Source of the DNA: RUG369 sp050949645
Lineage (GTDB): Bacteria; Planctomycetota; Planctomycetia; Pirellulales; Thermoguttaceae
Direction: 5' to 3'
DNA: 64,000 bases
Assembly (NCBI GenBank): GCA_050949645.1
Contig: JBMNGC010000001.1
Coordinates: forward strand, 744,001 to 808,000
Shown: piece after piece, positions 17,816 through 26,538 of the stretch
Layout: every line of letters starts with the position of its first letter
Numbering within the stretch: position 1 is the stretch's first letter
Made by a program: the position numbers and the translations under genes
Notes under the pieces: generated by a model
What the model saw: the letters and a program-made list of their open reading frames with translations, nothing else
Databases searched by the model: none
Told to the model about the DNA's origin: nothing

Positions 17816-17904
17816 AAAGACGAAGCATGAGAAAAACCAAAAGGTCTCCAGACTATGACGGACGCGCAATTGTTTCGGGACGTCGCTATTACGTGGAGGA
17901 ATCT

Positions 17905-18606
17905 GTGAGCGTTGAGAGTTGGACAAGTCGTCTGGCAAACGAGAAAGCCGTTATAGCGCCATCGCTGTTGTCTGCGGATTTTGCGAGACTCGAACGCGAG
18001 ATCCGCAAGCTTGAAGAGGGCGGCGCTCAGGTCCTGCATGTCGACGTTATGGACGGACGTCTGGTGCCGAATATTAGCGTTGGGATTCCCATCGTCGCTT
18101 CTCTTAGAAGGATTACGACGCTGATCCTCGACGTTCATCTTATGATCGTCGAGCCGTGGCGTTACATTGAAGCGTTTCGCGACGCTGGCGCCGACTCTCT
18201 ATCCGTCCATATCGAAGCGGTCCCCGATCCCTCAGAGATTCTCGAAAAGATTCGCGAGCTTGGTGTTGCGCCGGGCCTTGTTCTCAATTACGGCACGCCC
18301 GTTGAAGCGATCGCACCTTTTGCGCCCCTTGCCGATATCCTGCTGACGATGAGCGTTCCGGCTGGCTTTGGAGGTCAGAAGTTTCGTCCAGATGCTCTCG
18401 ACTCCGTAAGGACCTTGCGAGAGCTTGCGCGCCCCGATGCGATCATTGAGATTGACGGTGGGATCGATCTTGACACAATCGGACTTGCCTCTGCGGCGGG
18501 CGCCAATCTGTTTGTCGCTGGAACTAGCGTTTTTAGCGCGGAGGACTACGGCGTGCAGATGGCTCGGTTAAAAGACCAAGCATTGAGCGCAGTTCCGTCG
18601 TTCTGA
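17905..18606 (+). CDS. rpe: Ribulose-phosphate 3-epimerase
   Basis: It interconverts ribulose 5-phosphate and xylulose 5-phosphate in the pentose phosphate pathway. I chose GTG 17905 because TGGAGGA lies five bases upstream. The frame is open back to ATG 17827, which lacks such a site and would add 26 atypical residues. The product is 233 residues. TIM-barrel motifs are IAPSLLSADFARLE, HVDVMDGRLVPN with metal-binding His and Asp, DVHLMI, and EIDGGI with the catalytic Asp. The phosphate-loop motif is MSVPAGFGGQ instead of the usual MSVNPGFGGQ. accD follows after a 50-base gap on the same strand. The identification is confident. Confidence 0.93.
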   Translation: MSVESWTSRLANEKAVIAPSLLSADFARLEREIRKLEEGGAQVLHVDVMDGRLVPNISVGIPIVASLRRITTLILDVHLMIVEPWRYIEAFRDAGADSLSVHIEAVPDPSEILEKIRELGVAPGLVLNYGTPVEAIAPFAPLADILLTMSVPAGFGGQKFRPDALDSVRTLRELARPDAIIEIDGGIDLDTIGLASAAGANLFVAGTSVFSAEDYGVQMARLKDQALSAVPSF

Positions 18607-18656
18607 AAATCAAACGGCCTATTCGTTGAAAATGTTGCCTTGGAAATTTGCAGATT

Positions 18657-19484
18657 ATGAGCTGGCAAAATTCTTCTGAAACTAAACGTAAACGCGGAGT
18701 CCCCGAAGGGCTTTGGGTGCGTTGCCCAGGGTGTCAGGCGACCGTTTTTCGCAAGGAGACGAAGCGTCGCCTTGAAACATGCCCCGAATGCAATTATCAC
18801 TGGTCGATTTCGGCGCCCGAAAGAATCGCTCAAACGCTTGATGAAGGCACCTTCGAAGAGTGGGACGCGAACCTTACGACCGCCGATCCGCTGAATTTTG
18901 TCGATCGTAAATCCTACAAAGAGCGCATCAGGAGCGAACGACAAGCGACGGGACTCAACGACGCCATTATAACCGGGTGCGGGCGCATTCGCGCTCGTAA
19001 AGTGGCAATCGGCGTTCTAGATTCCAGGTTTATAATGGGGAGCATGGGGTCGGTCGTCGGCGAGAGGCTAGCGCGGTTAGTTGAGCGTGCCGGCGAGCAG
19101 GATTTGCCGCTGATTATTTTTGCCGCCTCGGGGGGGGCCCGCATGCAAGAGGGGCTTATCTCGCTCATGCAGATGGCGAAGACGTCGGCGGTAGTCGCTC
19201 GTTTTCAAGAGGCGGGCGGGCTTTTTATATCTGTTTTGACGAATCCAACAATGGGCGGCGTCACGGCAAGCTTCGCATCTCTTGGCGACGTTGTTTTTGC
19301 CGAACCAAACGCGCTCATCGGCTTTGCAGGCCCTCGAACTATTATTGCGACGATCCATGAGGAGCTTCCTAGCGGATTCCAATCGAGCGAATTCCAACTC
19401 GAGCACGGTTTCATTGATCGCGTTGTTACGCGACAAGATATGAAGAGCGAGTTAGCGCGCGCGATCGACTATTGCAGAAAATAA
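18657..19484 (+). CDS. accD: Acetyl-CoA carboxylase carboxyltransferase, beta subunit
   Basis: It transfers the carboxyl group from carboxybiotin to acetyl-CoA to give malonyl-CoA, with AccA, in the first step of fatty acid synthesis. I chose ATG 18657 over an in-frame TTG at 18648. The product is 275 residues. The N-terminal zinc ribbon is CPGC (about 24-27) and CPEC (about 43-46). The crotonase-like core follows, with AASGGARMQEG, TNPTMGGVTASFASLGD, EPNALIGFAGPRTI, and the C-terminal GFQSSEFQLEHGFIDRVV, all typical of AccD. It lies between rpe and rsgA in one plus-strand run. accA is not in the window. Confidence 0.95.
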   Translation: MSWQNSSETKRKRGVPEGLWVRCPGCQATVFRKETKRRLETCPECNYHWSISAPERIAQTLDEGTFEEWDANLTTADPLNFVDRKSYKERIRSERQATGLNDAIITGCGRIRARKVAIGVLDSRFIMGSMGSVVGERLARLVERAGEQDLPLIIFAASGGARMQEGLISLMQMAKTSAVVARFQEAGGLFISVLTNPTMGGVTASFASLGDVVFAEPNALIGFAGPRTIIATIHEELPSGFQSSEFQLEHGFIDRVVTRQDMKSELARAIDYCRK

Positions 19485-19530
19485 AGTTTTCGAGCTCTGC
19501 GAGAGCGAAGTCTAACTAACGGGGAGAAAG

Positions 19531-20760
19531 TTGGGGTCAAAAAAGAAAAAAGGCGGCGGTTCTAAAAAAGTACGCGTCAATTTCAAGCGCAATCGTAAGG
19601 GCAAAACACGCATCAACGATTGGACGAGGCTCTACCGAGAGAAACACGCCGATTCTACCGGCGTCGAATCCTCTTCCGGAAATGACGTGGATTTTAATAA
19701 GGGCGTTGAGCGCGTTCGAGCGCGCGGCGACGTTGCTCGCAAGCGAACGATCGTCGGCAAATTCGTTGGAAAAGAAAATCTTTCCGGCGAATCTGGCGAC
19801 TTTGAATATGTGCCGGACGTTGATCTTGACGTCTGTCAAAAAGGGCGCGTGCTGCGTGTTCACGGTCTTAATTCTTATGTTGAAGACGAACATGGGCGCA
19901 TATATACCTGCGTAACGAGTCGGATTCTCAAGACCCTCTCGACAGATCAACGACAAGTTGTCGTGGCGGGCGATCGTGTCTATTTTAGAGATGCGAAGTC
20001 TCCAGACGGTCGATTAGAAGGGATGATAGAGCGGGTGGAGCCGCGTTTCGGAACGCTTAGTCGAACGAGTTGGAAACGGAAGCACGTTGTCGTTGCTAAC
20101 GTTGAACAAGCTCTGATTATGGCAAGCGCCGCCGAGCCGCGACTTAAACCGAACCTGATTGATCGCCTCCTTGTGACTTGCAACCGTTCCGGCATAAAGC
20201 CGGTGATTTGTATCAACAAGGTCGATTTGGTTGACCCGTCCTCGTTGCTGCCCTTTGTTGGCGTATATGCTAGAATGGGATTTCAAACCGTGCTTTTCAG
20301 CGCCAAAACCGGCTTCAATATGGATCGCTTGGCTCGTATCCTTCTCGGACGCGAAAGCGTGGTGGTGGGGCAGAGCGGCGTGGGCAAGTCCTCGACGCTC
20401 AATGCGATCGATCCTTCTCTTAATCTCAGGGTAGGTCAAGTCAGTCGCGAAAACGAAAAAGGACGCCACACGACTACGACAGCTCAACTTTTAAAGCTTT
20501 CCTTTGGCGGCTATGTTGTCGATACGCCAGGTATACGGCAGTTTATGCTTTGGGACGTCGATCCCAATGAAATTCTTGGATACTATCGCGATTTGCGACC
20601 GTATGAAAATTTATGTAAGTTTCCTGATTGCAAGCACATAAGCGAATCGTCCTGCGCCGTAAAAGACGCAGTTGCCGACGGTCGGCTTGACGCTCGTCGT
20701 TATGAAAGCTATTTATCGCTTCGCGCGGGCGAAATGGAAAGAGTGGACAGCCTTGAATAG
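19531..20760 (+). CDS. rsgA: Ribosome small-subunit-dependent GTPase A
   Basis: This circularly permuted GTPase acts in late 30S subunit maturation. It starts at TTG 19531 with GGGGAG four bases upstream; the product is 409 residues. The first about 85 residues form a Lys/Arg-rich extension (SKKKKGGGSKK, VRVNFKRNRKGK), longer than usual for the family. An OB-fold follows (about 100-170), then the permuted GTPase motifs: INKVDLVD (G4), SAKTG (G5), GQSGVGKSS (G1) and DTPGIRQF (G3). A zinc-binding C-terminal domain has CKFPDCKHISESSC. It follows accD on the same strand. The identification is firm; the basic tail is probably for rRNA contact (inference). Confidence 0.94.
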   Translation: MGSKKKKGGGSKKVRVNFKRNRKGKTRINDWTRLYREKHADSTGVESSSGNDVDFNKGVERVRARGDVARKRTIVGKFVGKENLSGESGDFEYVPDVDLDVCQKGRVLRVHGLNSYVEDEHGRIYTCVTSRILKTLSTDQRQVVVAGDRVYFRDAKSPDGRLEGMIERVEPRFGTLSRTSWKRKHVVVANVEQALIMASAAEPRLKPNLIDRLLVTCNRSGIKPVICINKVDLVDPSSLLPFVGVYARMGFQTVLFSAKTGFNMDRLARILLGRESVVVGQSGVGKSSTLNAIDPSLNLRVGQVSRENEKGRHTTTTAQLLKLSFGGYVVDTPGIRQFMLWDVDPNEILGYYRDLRPYENLCKFPDCKHISESSCAVKDAVADGRLDARRYESYLSLRAGEMERVDSLE

Positions 20761-20815
20761 CGATGTTTAAGGACGCCGTTGGTTCTTTGTACCTTTTAGT
20801 GATATGGGTGTATTG

Positions 20816-21805
20816 ATGAGGAACGAAGTTTCACGTCGCGCTTTTTTAGGCGCCCTTGCCGGTGGTTTTAGCGCTGCCATGAGCGCCGGTCACGCGCGAG
20901 CTGATTTTCTAGAGGCGGCAAAAGAGGAGACTCTCGAGCCTATCTCTAATTCGCTTAATCCGGAGCACGTCCGCTTCTCACTTAATCTCGGCACGATCCG
21001 TAGTTACGATCTGAATCTGAAGCAGGAACTCGAGGTGGCCAGAGACGCGGGGTATCGTTCTGTAGAAATCTGGTTGGATCGCCTTGCGGATTATACGCGC
21101 GGCGCTGACAACAAAGAGTTTGATAGCTCGAAACTTAGGGAGCTCAGAAATTTTCTCGATTCCGAGGGATTGAGAGTCGAAGGTGGGATTGGCTTTGCTT
21201 CATGGATAGCGCATGACGACGACCGCCGCGCCGCGGGTTTGGACGAGCTTAGACGTCAAGCAGAAGCGCTCGCTATTCTTGGCGCCGGTTGTGTCGCCGC
21301 TCCTGCCGCAGGCGTGAACGAGCGTGTGGAGTTGTCAAAGATCGCCGATAGATATCGAGCGACGCTTGAGCTCTGCGAACCTTACGGGGTGCGTCCGATT
21401 CTTGAACTTTGGGGAGTTTCTCCCGCGCTCAGTCGCGTCGCAGACGGACTTGCAATCTGTGCGGACACAGGACGCCAAGACGCCGCGTTGCTACTGGACG
21501 TTTATCATATGTATCGCGGCGGCAACTCGTTCGCTTCACTATCGCTAATCTCTGGCTCTGCGCTTCCCATTTTTCACATAAACGACTATCCGGCGACGCC
21601 AGGGCGAGAGCAGCTCAACGACAGCGATCGCGTATTCCCTGGGGACGGCGCGGCGCCATGGCGCCAAATTCTCACGACCCTTGGTAAAAACGGGTTCAAT
21701 GGGGCTCTTTCGTTTGAGATTTTCAATAGGAGCTATCGAGATAAATACTCCGCGCTGGAACAGGCGAAGATTGGGCTTGAGAAAATGCGCGCCTTGTTTG
21801 ACTGA
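20816..21805 (+). CDS. Tat-exported sugar isomerase/epimerase-like TIM-barrel protein
   Basis: This belongs to the xylose-isomerase-like (AP endonuclease 2) TIM-barrel group, common in Planctomycetes and often annotated as sugar phosphate isomerase/epimerase. I chose ATG 20816 over ATG 20804 because it gives a compact Tat signal, SRRAFLGALAGG, soon after the start and has GGGTG upstream. The product is 329 residues. Barrel segments include EVARDAGYRSVEIWLDRLAD, GVRPILELWGV, AALLLDVYHMYRGGNS, LPIFHINDYPATPG and FNGALSFEIFNRSY, with conserved acidic and His residues at the expected strand ends (Glu, Asp, His). The substrate is unknown. A terminator hairpin overlaps the end of the convergent gene. 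Confidence 0.8.
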   Translation: MRNEVSRRAFLGALAGGFSAAMSAGHARADFLEAAKEETLEPISNSLNPEHVRFSLNLGTIRSYDLNLKQELEVARDAGYRSVEIWLDRLADYTRGADNKEFDSSKLRELRNFLDSEGLRVEGGIGFASWIAHDDDRRAAGLDELRRQAEALAILGAGCVAAPAAGVNERVELSKIADRYRATLELCEPYGVRPILELWGVSPALSRVADGLAICADTGRQDAALLLDVYHMYRGGNSFASLSLISGSALPIFHINDYPATPGREQLNDSDRVFPGDGAAPWRQILTTLGKNGFNGALSFEIFNRSYRDKYSALEQAKIGLEKMRALFD

Positions 21806-21825
21806 CAACGGCGACTTTGGTGTAG

Positions 21826-21869
21826 TAAGAATCGACGATGCAAGGCCGTATCGCCGATTCTTACTTTTT
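21826..21869 (+). terminator. Intrinsic terminator after the TIM-barrel gene
   Basis: The stem TAAGAATCG/CGATTCTTA continues inward as CGAT/ATCG and is followed by TTTTT (21865-21869). The right arm includes the stop codon of the convergent minus-strand membrane protein. Confidence 0.8.
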
Positions 21870-22307
21870 GGTTTTGGTAAGTGAGTTTGAGGATTTCTTC
21901 GACTTCTTTTGTGCCCTTTTCGCTGGCGGTCGTAGAACAAGATAAAGTATCGCTGCTGGCAAGACTATGACGAGATATTGCGGTCGCCATGCGCACACGA
22001 TCGCACAGATCGGCACGAGGATAAGAATCCAGCGAGGTAAACCCTCGAGTTCGGGCCACGCCAACCAAAGTAAAAAAAGGATGACGAACGTTCGGTTCAG
22101 TTCGAGCAGCGTAGCGTCCTGGGCATGATAATAACGAAAAAAACCGTAAGCGACCAAAGCGCCCATTCCGACGAGAATCCAACCAAGTTTTGTACGTAGC
22201 GGCGTCGGGGTGGCTTTTCTGTCTGACTTTTTACGGAACGGAAATTTCATGAGACTCAATTTCTTTGAACCGTTTTCTGCTGGCGACCTGGACGTTTTCG
22301 AAGTCAT
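21861..22307 (-). CDS. Small membrane protein of unknown function
   Basis: This protein of 148 residues has a basic N-terminus (about 1-40, rich in Lys, Arg and Ser), three hydrophobic segments (about LGWILVGMGALVAYGFF, FVILFLLWLAW and WILILVPICAIVC, with a possible fourth, YLVIVLPAAILYLVL), and a strongly basic Lys/Ser tail (AKRAQKKSKKSSNSLTKTKK). ATG 22307 has AGG five bases upstream. It is not recognised. It is divergent from the gene at 22587 and convergent with the TIM-barrel gene. The composition and membrane pattern make it a likely real gene; no function can be given. Confidence 0.65.
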   Translation of the reverse strand: MTSKTSRSPAENGSKKLSLMKFPFRKKSDRKATPTPLRTKLGWILVGMGALVAYGFFRYYHAQDATLLELNRTFVILFLLWLAWPELEGLPRWILILVPICAIVCAWRPQYLVIVLPAAILYLVLRPPAKRAQKKSKKSSNSLTKTKK

Positions 22308-22586
22308 TTACCTGACATCATTATGTCTGTTTTTCTCGTTGCGTACAGGGGGCGACGCCTCATTGACTCTTAACAGGGTTTGCGCAGATCAATCGGTTAA
22401 ACGTCTTGTTGATCCAAGGCTTTTGCTTTAATCTTATTAAGGGCAGTTGATTAAGAGCAGTTTCGCTTAACGTCTCTTGAGCTGGCGTCAACTACCTCGC
22501 TTGGCAGTCCTTGGCGACGTGATAATTGCAGGCGTGAACAGACTTGTCGTCCTTTTATCGAACGGACGCCCCGATGGGAGCTTTTG

Positions 22587-23831
22587 ATGACTTTTTTCAA
22601 CTCATGGATAAATCGTCGGCTAACATATTTACGGACGAACGTAGTCTTGGTTTGCCTTGCGACGCTCCTTCTTTGGGGCGGAGATCTGAACGTAATGTCG
22701 AACGCTCAAGACGCAGGGTGGGGCGCCGTGGACGTAGGGGAGTCGTTGGACGAAGTTAGCGCGACATGGGGAAGACGAGAGGATGAGCATACGTCGTCGG
22801 AAGATTTAACAGCAGCCAATTCTTCGAACGATCTCCAAGCGTTTACTGGACCTGCGACAACCCGATATTCACTTGAACTCTCTAAACTCCCCGACGACGC
22901 TGGTCAATTTTGGGTTGTTTACGATATTACGCCATACACAGATCGGTTTCCGAATCTTGCCAGTCCCCAGGATTCGATCGTCGACTGGATCCTTTTTGAT
23001 TCAGGCGAGGGGTTTTGGCGCAAGGAACCCTTTTCAATCCTTAGCGCGTCGCGAAATCGGTTGTACGTTTATCATAATGATAGTATTCAACGTTACGTCT
23101 CCAACGTCGTCGATCGTTTTCTCGATCCCAACAAGCAAAACATTCGTTTCTCAGTTAAGATCGTCGTGTTGCAGTCGCCTGAGTGGCGCGCGCGCGAATC
23201 CCAGTACCTATCGCCGATCAACGCTACGATTGTTGGGAACGGCGCCGACGTTCAGTGTTGGCTTGCAGAACGTTCTGATCTAACTAAAATCACCGCAGAT
23301 CTTGAAAAACGCTCGGATTATATTCTGCTCAACGCGGGCAAGAACGCGGCGCCAAATGGCGAAACTTTCGGTTGGGCGGCGGCAAAGCCTCGAAAGGAAT
23401 TTAATCGCGATTACCGAGTCGATACGAAATCGACGGCAGGATACACCGCCGACGTATCTTCTGTGGATGAAGGGTTCCGCATAGAAACGACGCCTCTCCT
23501 TTCAACGACCGGCGAGACTGTCGAAGTGACTTTTCGATATCGTTCGACAATTGTAGAAAAAACGCGGTCCTTTAGCATACGCGTCCCCACTTCGACGTCG
23601 CCTCGACAACAGCTTAGCGTGGAGAAACCGTCGATAGTTTCATGCGATTTCCGAGGTAAGATTTCAGTTCCGCGTTCCAAAAGCGCTATCGTCGATTTAG
23701 GATTGGTTCCTCTCGCGCTTCCTCCAAGGTCGTCGGAGCAGGGCGGCCTGATTGGAAGCGTTTCCAGTTTAATTTCACAGAAATCCGTCTTTTATAACGT
23801 CCTTCTCATCATCGAAGAGGACGGAAATTAG
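22587..23831 (+). CDS. Exported protein of unknown function
   Basis: This protein of 414 residues starts at ATG 22587, with GGGAG seven bases upstream. The signal sequence is about 1-41 (VVLVCLATLLLWGG, cleavage near SNAQ-DA). The mature part is beta-rich. The stretch DYRVDTKSTAGYTADVSSVD followed by EGFRIETTPLLST resembles, weakly, the strand pattern of secretin-like outer membrane proteins, but the secretin core is not visible. I do not assign a family. It may work with the secretion machinery elsewhere in the window, but this is only suggested by the resemblance. A strong terminator follows its stop. Confidence 0.65.
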   Translation: MTFFNSWINRRLTYLRTNVVLVCLATLLLWGGDLNVMSNAQDAGWGAVDVGESLDEVSATWGRREDEHTSSEDLTAANSSNDLQAFTGPATTRYSLELSKLPDDAGQFWVVYDITPYTDRFPNLASPQDSIVDWILFDSGEGFWRKEPFSILSASRNRLYVYHNDSIQRYVSNVVDRFLDPNKQNIRFSVKIVVLQSPEWRARESQYLSPINATIVGNGADVQCWLAERSDLTKITADLEKRSDYILLNAGKNAAPNGETFGWAAAKPRKEFNRDYRVDTKSTAGYTADVSSVDEGFRIETTPLLSTTGETVEVTFRYRSTIVEKTRSFSIRVPTSTSPRQQLSVEKPSIVSCDFRGKISVPRSKSAIVDLGLVPLALPPRSSEQGGLIGSVSSLISQKSVFYNVLLIIEEDGN

Positions 23832-23851
23832 CTGTTGTAGCAAGACGAATC

Positions 23852-23888
23852 GCGTCGCCAGACGTTGTGTCAGGCGACGCAATTTTTC
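23852..23888 (+). terminator. Intrinsic terminator
   Basis: The stem GCGTCGCC/GGCGACGC has an inner GAC/GTC extension and is followed by AATTTTT. It lies 20 bases after the exported protein's stop and faces the convergent GH43-like gene. Confidence 0.85.
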
Positions 23889-23915
23889 AAGGGCGACAAC
23901 CAATGATTTATACGG

Positions 23916-24902
23916 TCATTCAGAGAGGCCAAACTTTTCGACGAGGTTGTCGTAGATTTCCTGATCGACCTTAAAGGGGGAACCCTCCCGGATTCCATCG
24001 GGGAAAGAGGTCAGATCGGAGACGTCTTCCCATTCCACGCCGTCGCGTGATCTAACAGCGCCGTATTTACCCTCGCCATAACGGTCGTAATAGACGAGCC
24101 AGTCGTTTCCTATAATCAACGCACAGGGGCCCTCGACCCAATCATGAGCGGAGACGCGTTTACCTTCCGAGAAAGGCCCTTCTGCGCTTGGACCAGTCGC
24201 TTCGAGAATGAATTTTTTCGCTTCTGGAAACAGAGTTTCATCCTTATAAAACAAATGGTACACGTCGTCCTTTTTAGTCAGGAATGCGTCAATGACGTTG
24301 TGGCCAGGGTCAAAATATAGTTTAGTCGGCGCGAAGGTCTTAAAATCTTTGGTTGTGGTGAAATAAACGCGATGGTCGTATTGTTCTTCGCTAGTTCCTT
24401 TATCGGCTGGGGAAAACTTTCCTGGAACAGTTGAGGACCAGACGATATAGAACTGTTCCGTATTATCGTCGTAAAAGATTTCCGGAGCCCAGGTGTTGCG
24501 CGCGGTTGGTTCGTGAGTCATTGCTGGGATGAGCTGCGTGTCTCTCCATTCGATCAAGTCGTCGCTACAGGCGTACCCGAAGTATTGTCCGCCCCAACCG
24601 ACCGTCCAGACCATCCTGAAGATTCCATCCGGTTCGCGCGTAACGCTCGGATCGCGCGTCAGTCCGGCGTCGTCCCCAAATGGGGGAGCCATGATCGCTT
24701 TTCCGCCGTTTAGCGCCTTCCAAACATAACCGTCCCGACTGACCGCATAATGAACGCCGTCTTCACCATTGTTGATAAAGTAAGGGAAGACATAGTATCC
24801 CGAATTATCACCAGGTTCAGACGCCTGTATCCCTAAAAAGGACGTCGAGAACGAAAAAGTCGCGATTGCCGCGAGGACGATTCCAATAAAGACATTGCGC
24901 AT
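23916..24902 (-). CDS. Secreted GH43-like five-bladed beta-propeller (copy 1)
   Basis: This is a probable arabinan/xylan-type glycosidase. It starts at ATG 24902, with GAGGAGA six bases upstream; the longer frame to 24917 is less likely. The product is 328 residues. The signal peptide ends near IQAS (about residue 26). Residues matching the GH43 triad are the Asp in LTRDPSVTR (base), the Asp in HNVIDAFL (pKa modulator) and the Glu in DWVEGPCAL (acid), in that order. NTWAPEIFYDD and repeated blade motifs such as YGYxCSDDLIEW are also typical. It is paralogous to the gene at 25306-26292. The exact substrate is unknown, and some DUF-type propellers share this pattern. Confidence 0.78.
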   Translation of the reverse strand: MRNVFIGIVLAAIATFSFSTSFLGIQASEPGDNSGYYVFPYFINNGEDGVHYAVSRDGYVWKALNGGKAIMAPPFGDDAGLTRDPSVTREPDGIFRMVWTVGWGGQYFGYACSDDLIEWRDTQLIPAMTHEPTARNTWAPEIFYDDNTEQFYIVWSSTVPGKFSPADKGTSEEQYDHRVYFTTTKDFKTFAPTKLYFDPGHNVIDAFLTKKDDVYHLFYKDETLFPEAKKFILEATGPSAEGPFSEGKRVSAHDWVEGPCALIIGNDWLVYYDRYGEGKYGAVRSRDGVEWEDVSDLTSFPDGIREGSPFKVDQEIYDNLVEKFGLSE

Positions 24903-25305
24903 AGAAAATCTCCTCATTATAAGCAGTAGGTGAAAATAATGAGCGCAAGAAGACGACCGCCTTTGGCTCTCCTTTCTTATTCATTACATCTTATTATATA
25001 TTGTTAAGTTTTCGGAACAAGAGACTATATATTTTACAGTTCGCTGCGCTGTCTGAGGTCGAGCGTAAAAATGCGTCAACCAGTGGAGCTTGGAATAATT
25101 GACGATTTTGATGAACAGTTTTGAACCGGCGCTCGATGAAAGAAACGCCGTTGGGACTCTTTGTCGCGAAGACAGAGGCAACGGCGTTGTTATTCAGATC
25201 GACCTTTCAATATCGTTCGACCGTCTTAGAAAAGCATAGTGTTTCAACCAGGCGCTCCGCGCTGAATGCGGCATTTTTTCTAGACGAGTCCGACGATTTG
25301 TATGA
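24903..25305. other. Intergenic region between two GH43-like paralogues
   Basis: About 400 bases hold the promoter and leader of copy 1. No gene is seen. It is AT-rich near 24980-25020. A hairpin at 25144-25188 is listed separately. Confidence 0.5.
25144..25188 (-). terminator. Hairpin after GH43-like copy 2 (possible terminator)
   Basis: A perfect 10-bp stem (AACGCCGTTG with CAACGGCGTT) has an inner CTCT..GTC/GAC..AGAG pairing. On the minus strand it is followed by TTTCTTTC, a weak tract. It lies about 118 bases past the stop of copy 2. Confidence 0.5.
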
Positions 25306-26292
25306 TTATTCGGAGGCGCCAAACTTTTCGACGAGGTTGTCGTATATCTTCTGATCGACCTTAAAAGCGGTTCCGTGGCGAGCGTCCTCGGGGAAGGAAA
25401 TCAGATCGGAGACGTCTTCCCACTTCTCTCCGTCTCGGGACCTCACAGCGCCGTATTTACCAGCGGTGTAGCGGTCGTAGTAGACGAGGCTGTCGTTTTC
25501 TATGAGAAGCGCGCTGGGGCCCTCGACCCAGGTGTGTGCGGAGATGCGTTTGCCCTCCGAGAAAGGTCCTTCCGCGGTTGTTCCGGTCGCCTCAAGAATG
25601 ATTTTCTTTGCCTCGGGGTACAGGGTTTCGTCCTTGTAAAATAAATGGTACACCCCGTCTTTCTTGGCAAGATAGGCGTCAATCACGTTATGGCCCGGAT
25701 CAAAATATAGTTTGGTCGGCGCGAAGGTCTTAAAATCCTTAGTGGTAGTGAAATAGACGCGGTGATCGTATCTATCTTCGCTAGAGCCTTTATCAGCAGG
25801 GGAAAATTTTCCTGGAACAGTTGAGGACCAGATGATGTAGAACTGTTCCGTGTCATCGTCGTAAAAAATTTCCGGAGCCCAGGTGTTGCGTGTGGTCGGT
25901 TCGTCAGTCATGCACGGAACCGGCTGCGCGTCCTTCCATTCGATCAGGTCGTCGCTGCAAGCGTAGCCGAAGGACCTTCCGTCCCAGGCGACTGTCCAGA
26001 CCATCCTGAAGATTCCATCGGGGCCTCGCGTAATGCTAGGATCGCGCGTCAGTCGAGTTTTATTCCCGACTGGGGGAGCAAGGATCGCTTTCCCGTCGTT
26101 TAGGGCTTTCCAGACATAACCATCTCGACTAACCGCATAATGAACTCCATCTTCGCCGTTGTTAATGAAGTACGAGAAGACGTAGTATCCTGAATTCTCA
26201 CCGGGTTCAGAAGCCTGAACGTCTGAAAAGTGCATTGGGAATGATAAAGCTGCGAACAACGCAAGAAAAAGTCCAACGAAAAGATTACGCAT
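25306..26292 (-). CDS. Secreted GH43-like five-bladed beta-propeller (copy 2)
   Basis: This is a close paralogue of the gene at 23916-24902, similar over the whole length including the signal peptide and the leader before the ATG (GGAGATTTTCT). ATG 26292 is chosen by homology with copy 1; a longer frame to 26409 would add 39 residues not present in copy 1. The product is 328 residues. The putative catalytic residues are kept: the Asp in LTRDPSITR, the Asp in HNVIDAYL and the Glu in TWVEGPSAL. Differences cluster at loop positions (GDDAGL versus GNKTRL, GWGGQYFG versus AWDGRSFG), which may alter substrate choice. The two look like a tandem duplication followed by divergence. Confidence 0.78.
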   Translation of the reverse strand: MRNLFVGLFLALFAALSFPMHFSDVQASEPGENSGYYVFSYFINNGEDGVHYAVSRDGYVWKALNDGKAILAPPVGNKTRLTRDPSITRGPDGIFRMVWTVAWDGRSFGYACSDDLIEWKDAQPVPCMTDEPTTRNTWAPEIFYDDDTEQFYIIWSSTVPGKFSPADKGSSEDRYDHRVYFTTTKDFKTFAPTKLYFDPGHNVIDAYLAKKDGVYHLFYKDETLYPEAKKIILEATGTTAEGPFSEGKRISAHTWVEGPSALLIENDSLVYYDRYTAGKYGAVRSRDGEKWEDVSDLISFPEDARHGTAFKVDQKIYDNLVEKFGASE

Positions 26293-26445
26293 AGAAAATC
26301 TCCTTGTTATAATGAACGGCGTTACACGAATATCAAGCGCGAGGACAAACGCAATGCCGTTTTTCGCGCCTCTTGTATCGGTCACCATTATATTTTGTTG
26401 GGACTGCATAGTCGAGATGCGTTAAAATTTTAACAGTTAGCGGTA

Positions 26446-26474
26446 TTGTTGGCGGTTGCCCATGAAAGTATAAA
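26446..26474 (+). promoter_or_regulatory. Sigma-70-type promoter of the esterase-like gene
   Basis: TTGTTG (26446-26451), a 17-base spacer and TATAAA (26469-26474). The predicted start near 26481 gives a leader of about 58 bases. Confidence 0.5.
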
Positions 26475-26538
26475 ATTGAGGGGGCCTTTTGGAGTCATTG
26501 GGGTATTATGATAGAGTTTTAGAATATAGGACATTTCA

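Noticed and set aside
17630..17830. 66-codon frame ahead of rpe, overlapping an upstream ATG of rpe
   Set aside because: It runs through a perfect terminator stem and lacks a ribosome binding site. It is kept only as an alternative in the candidate RNA entry.
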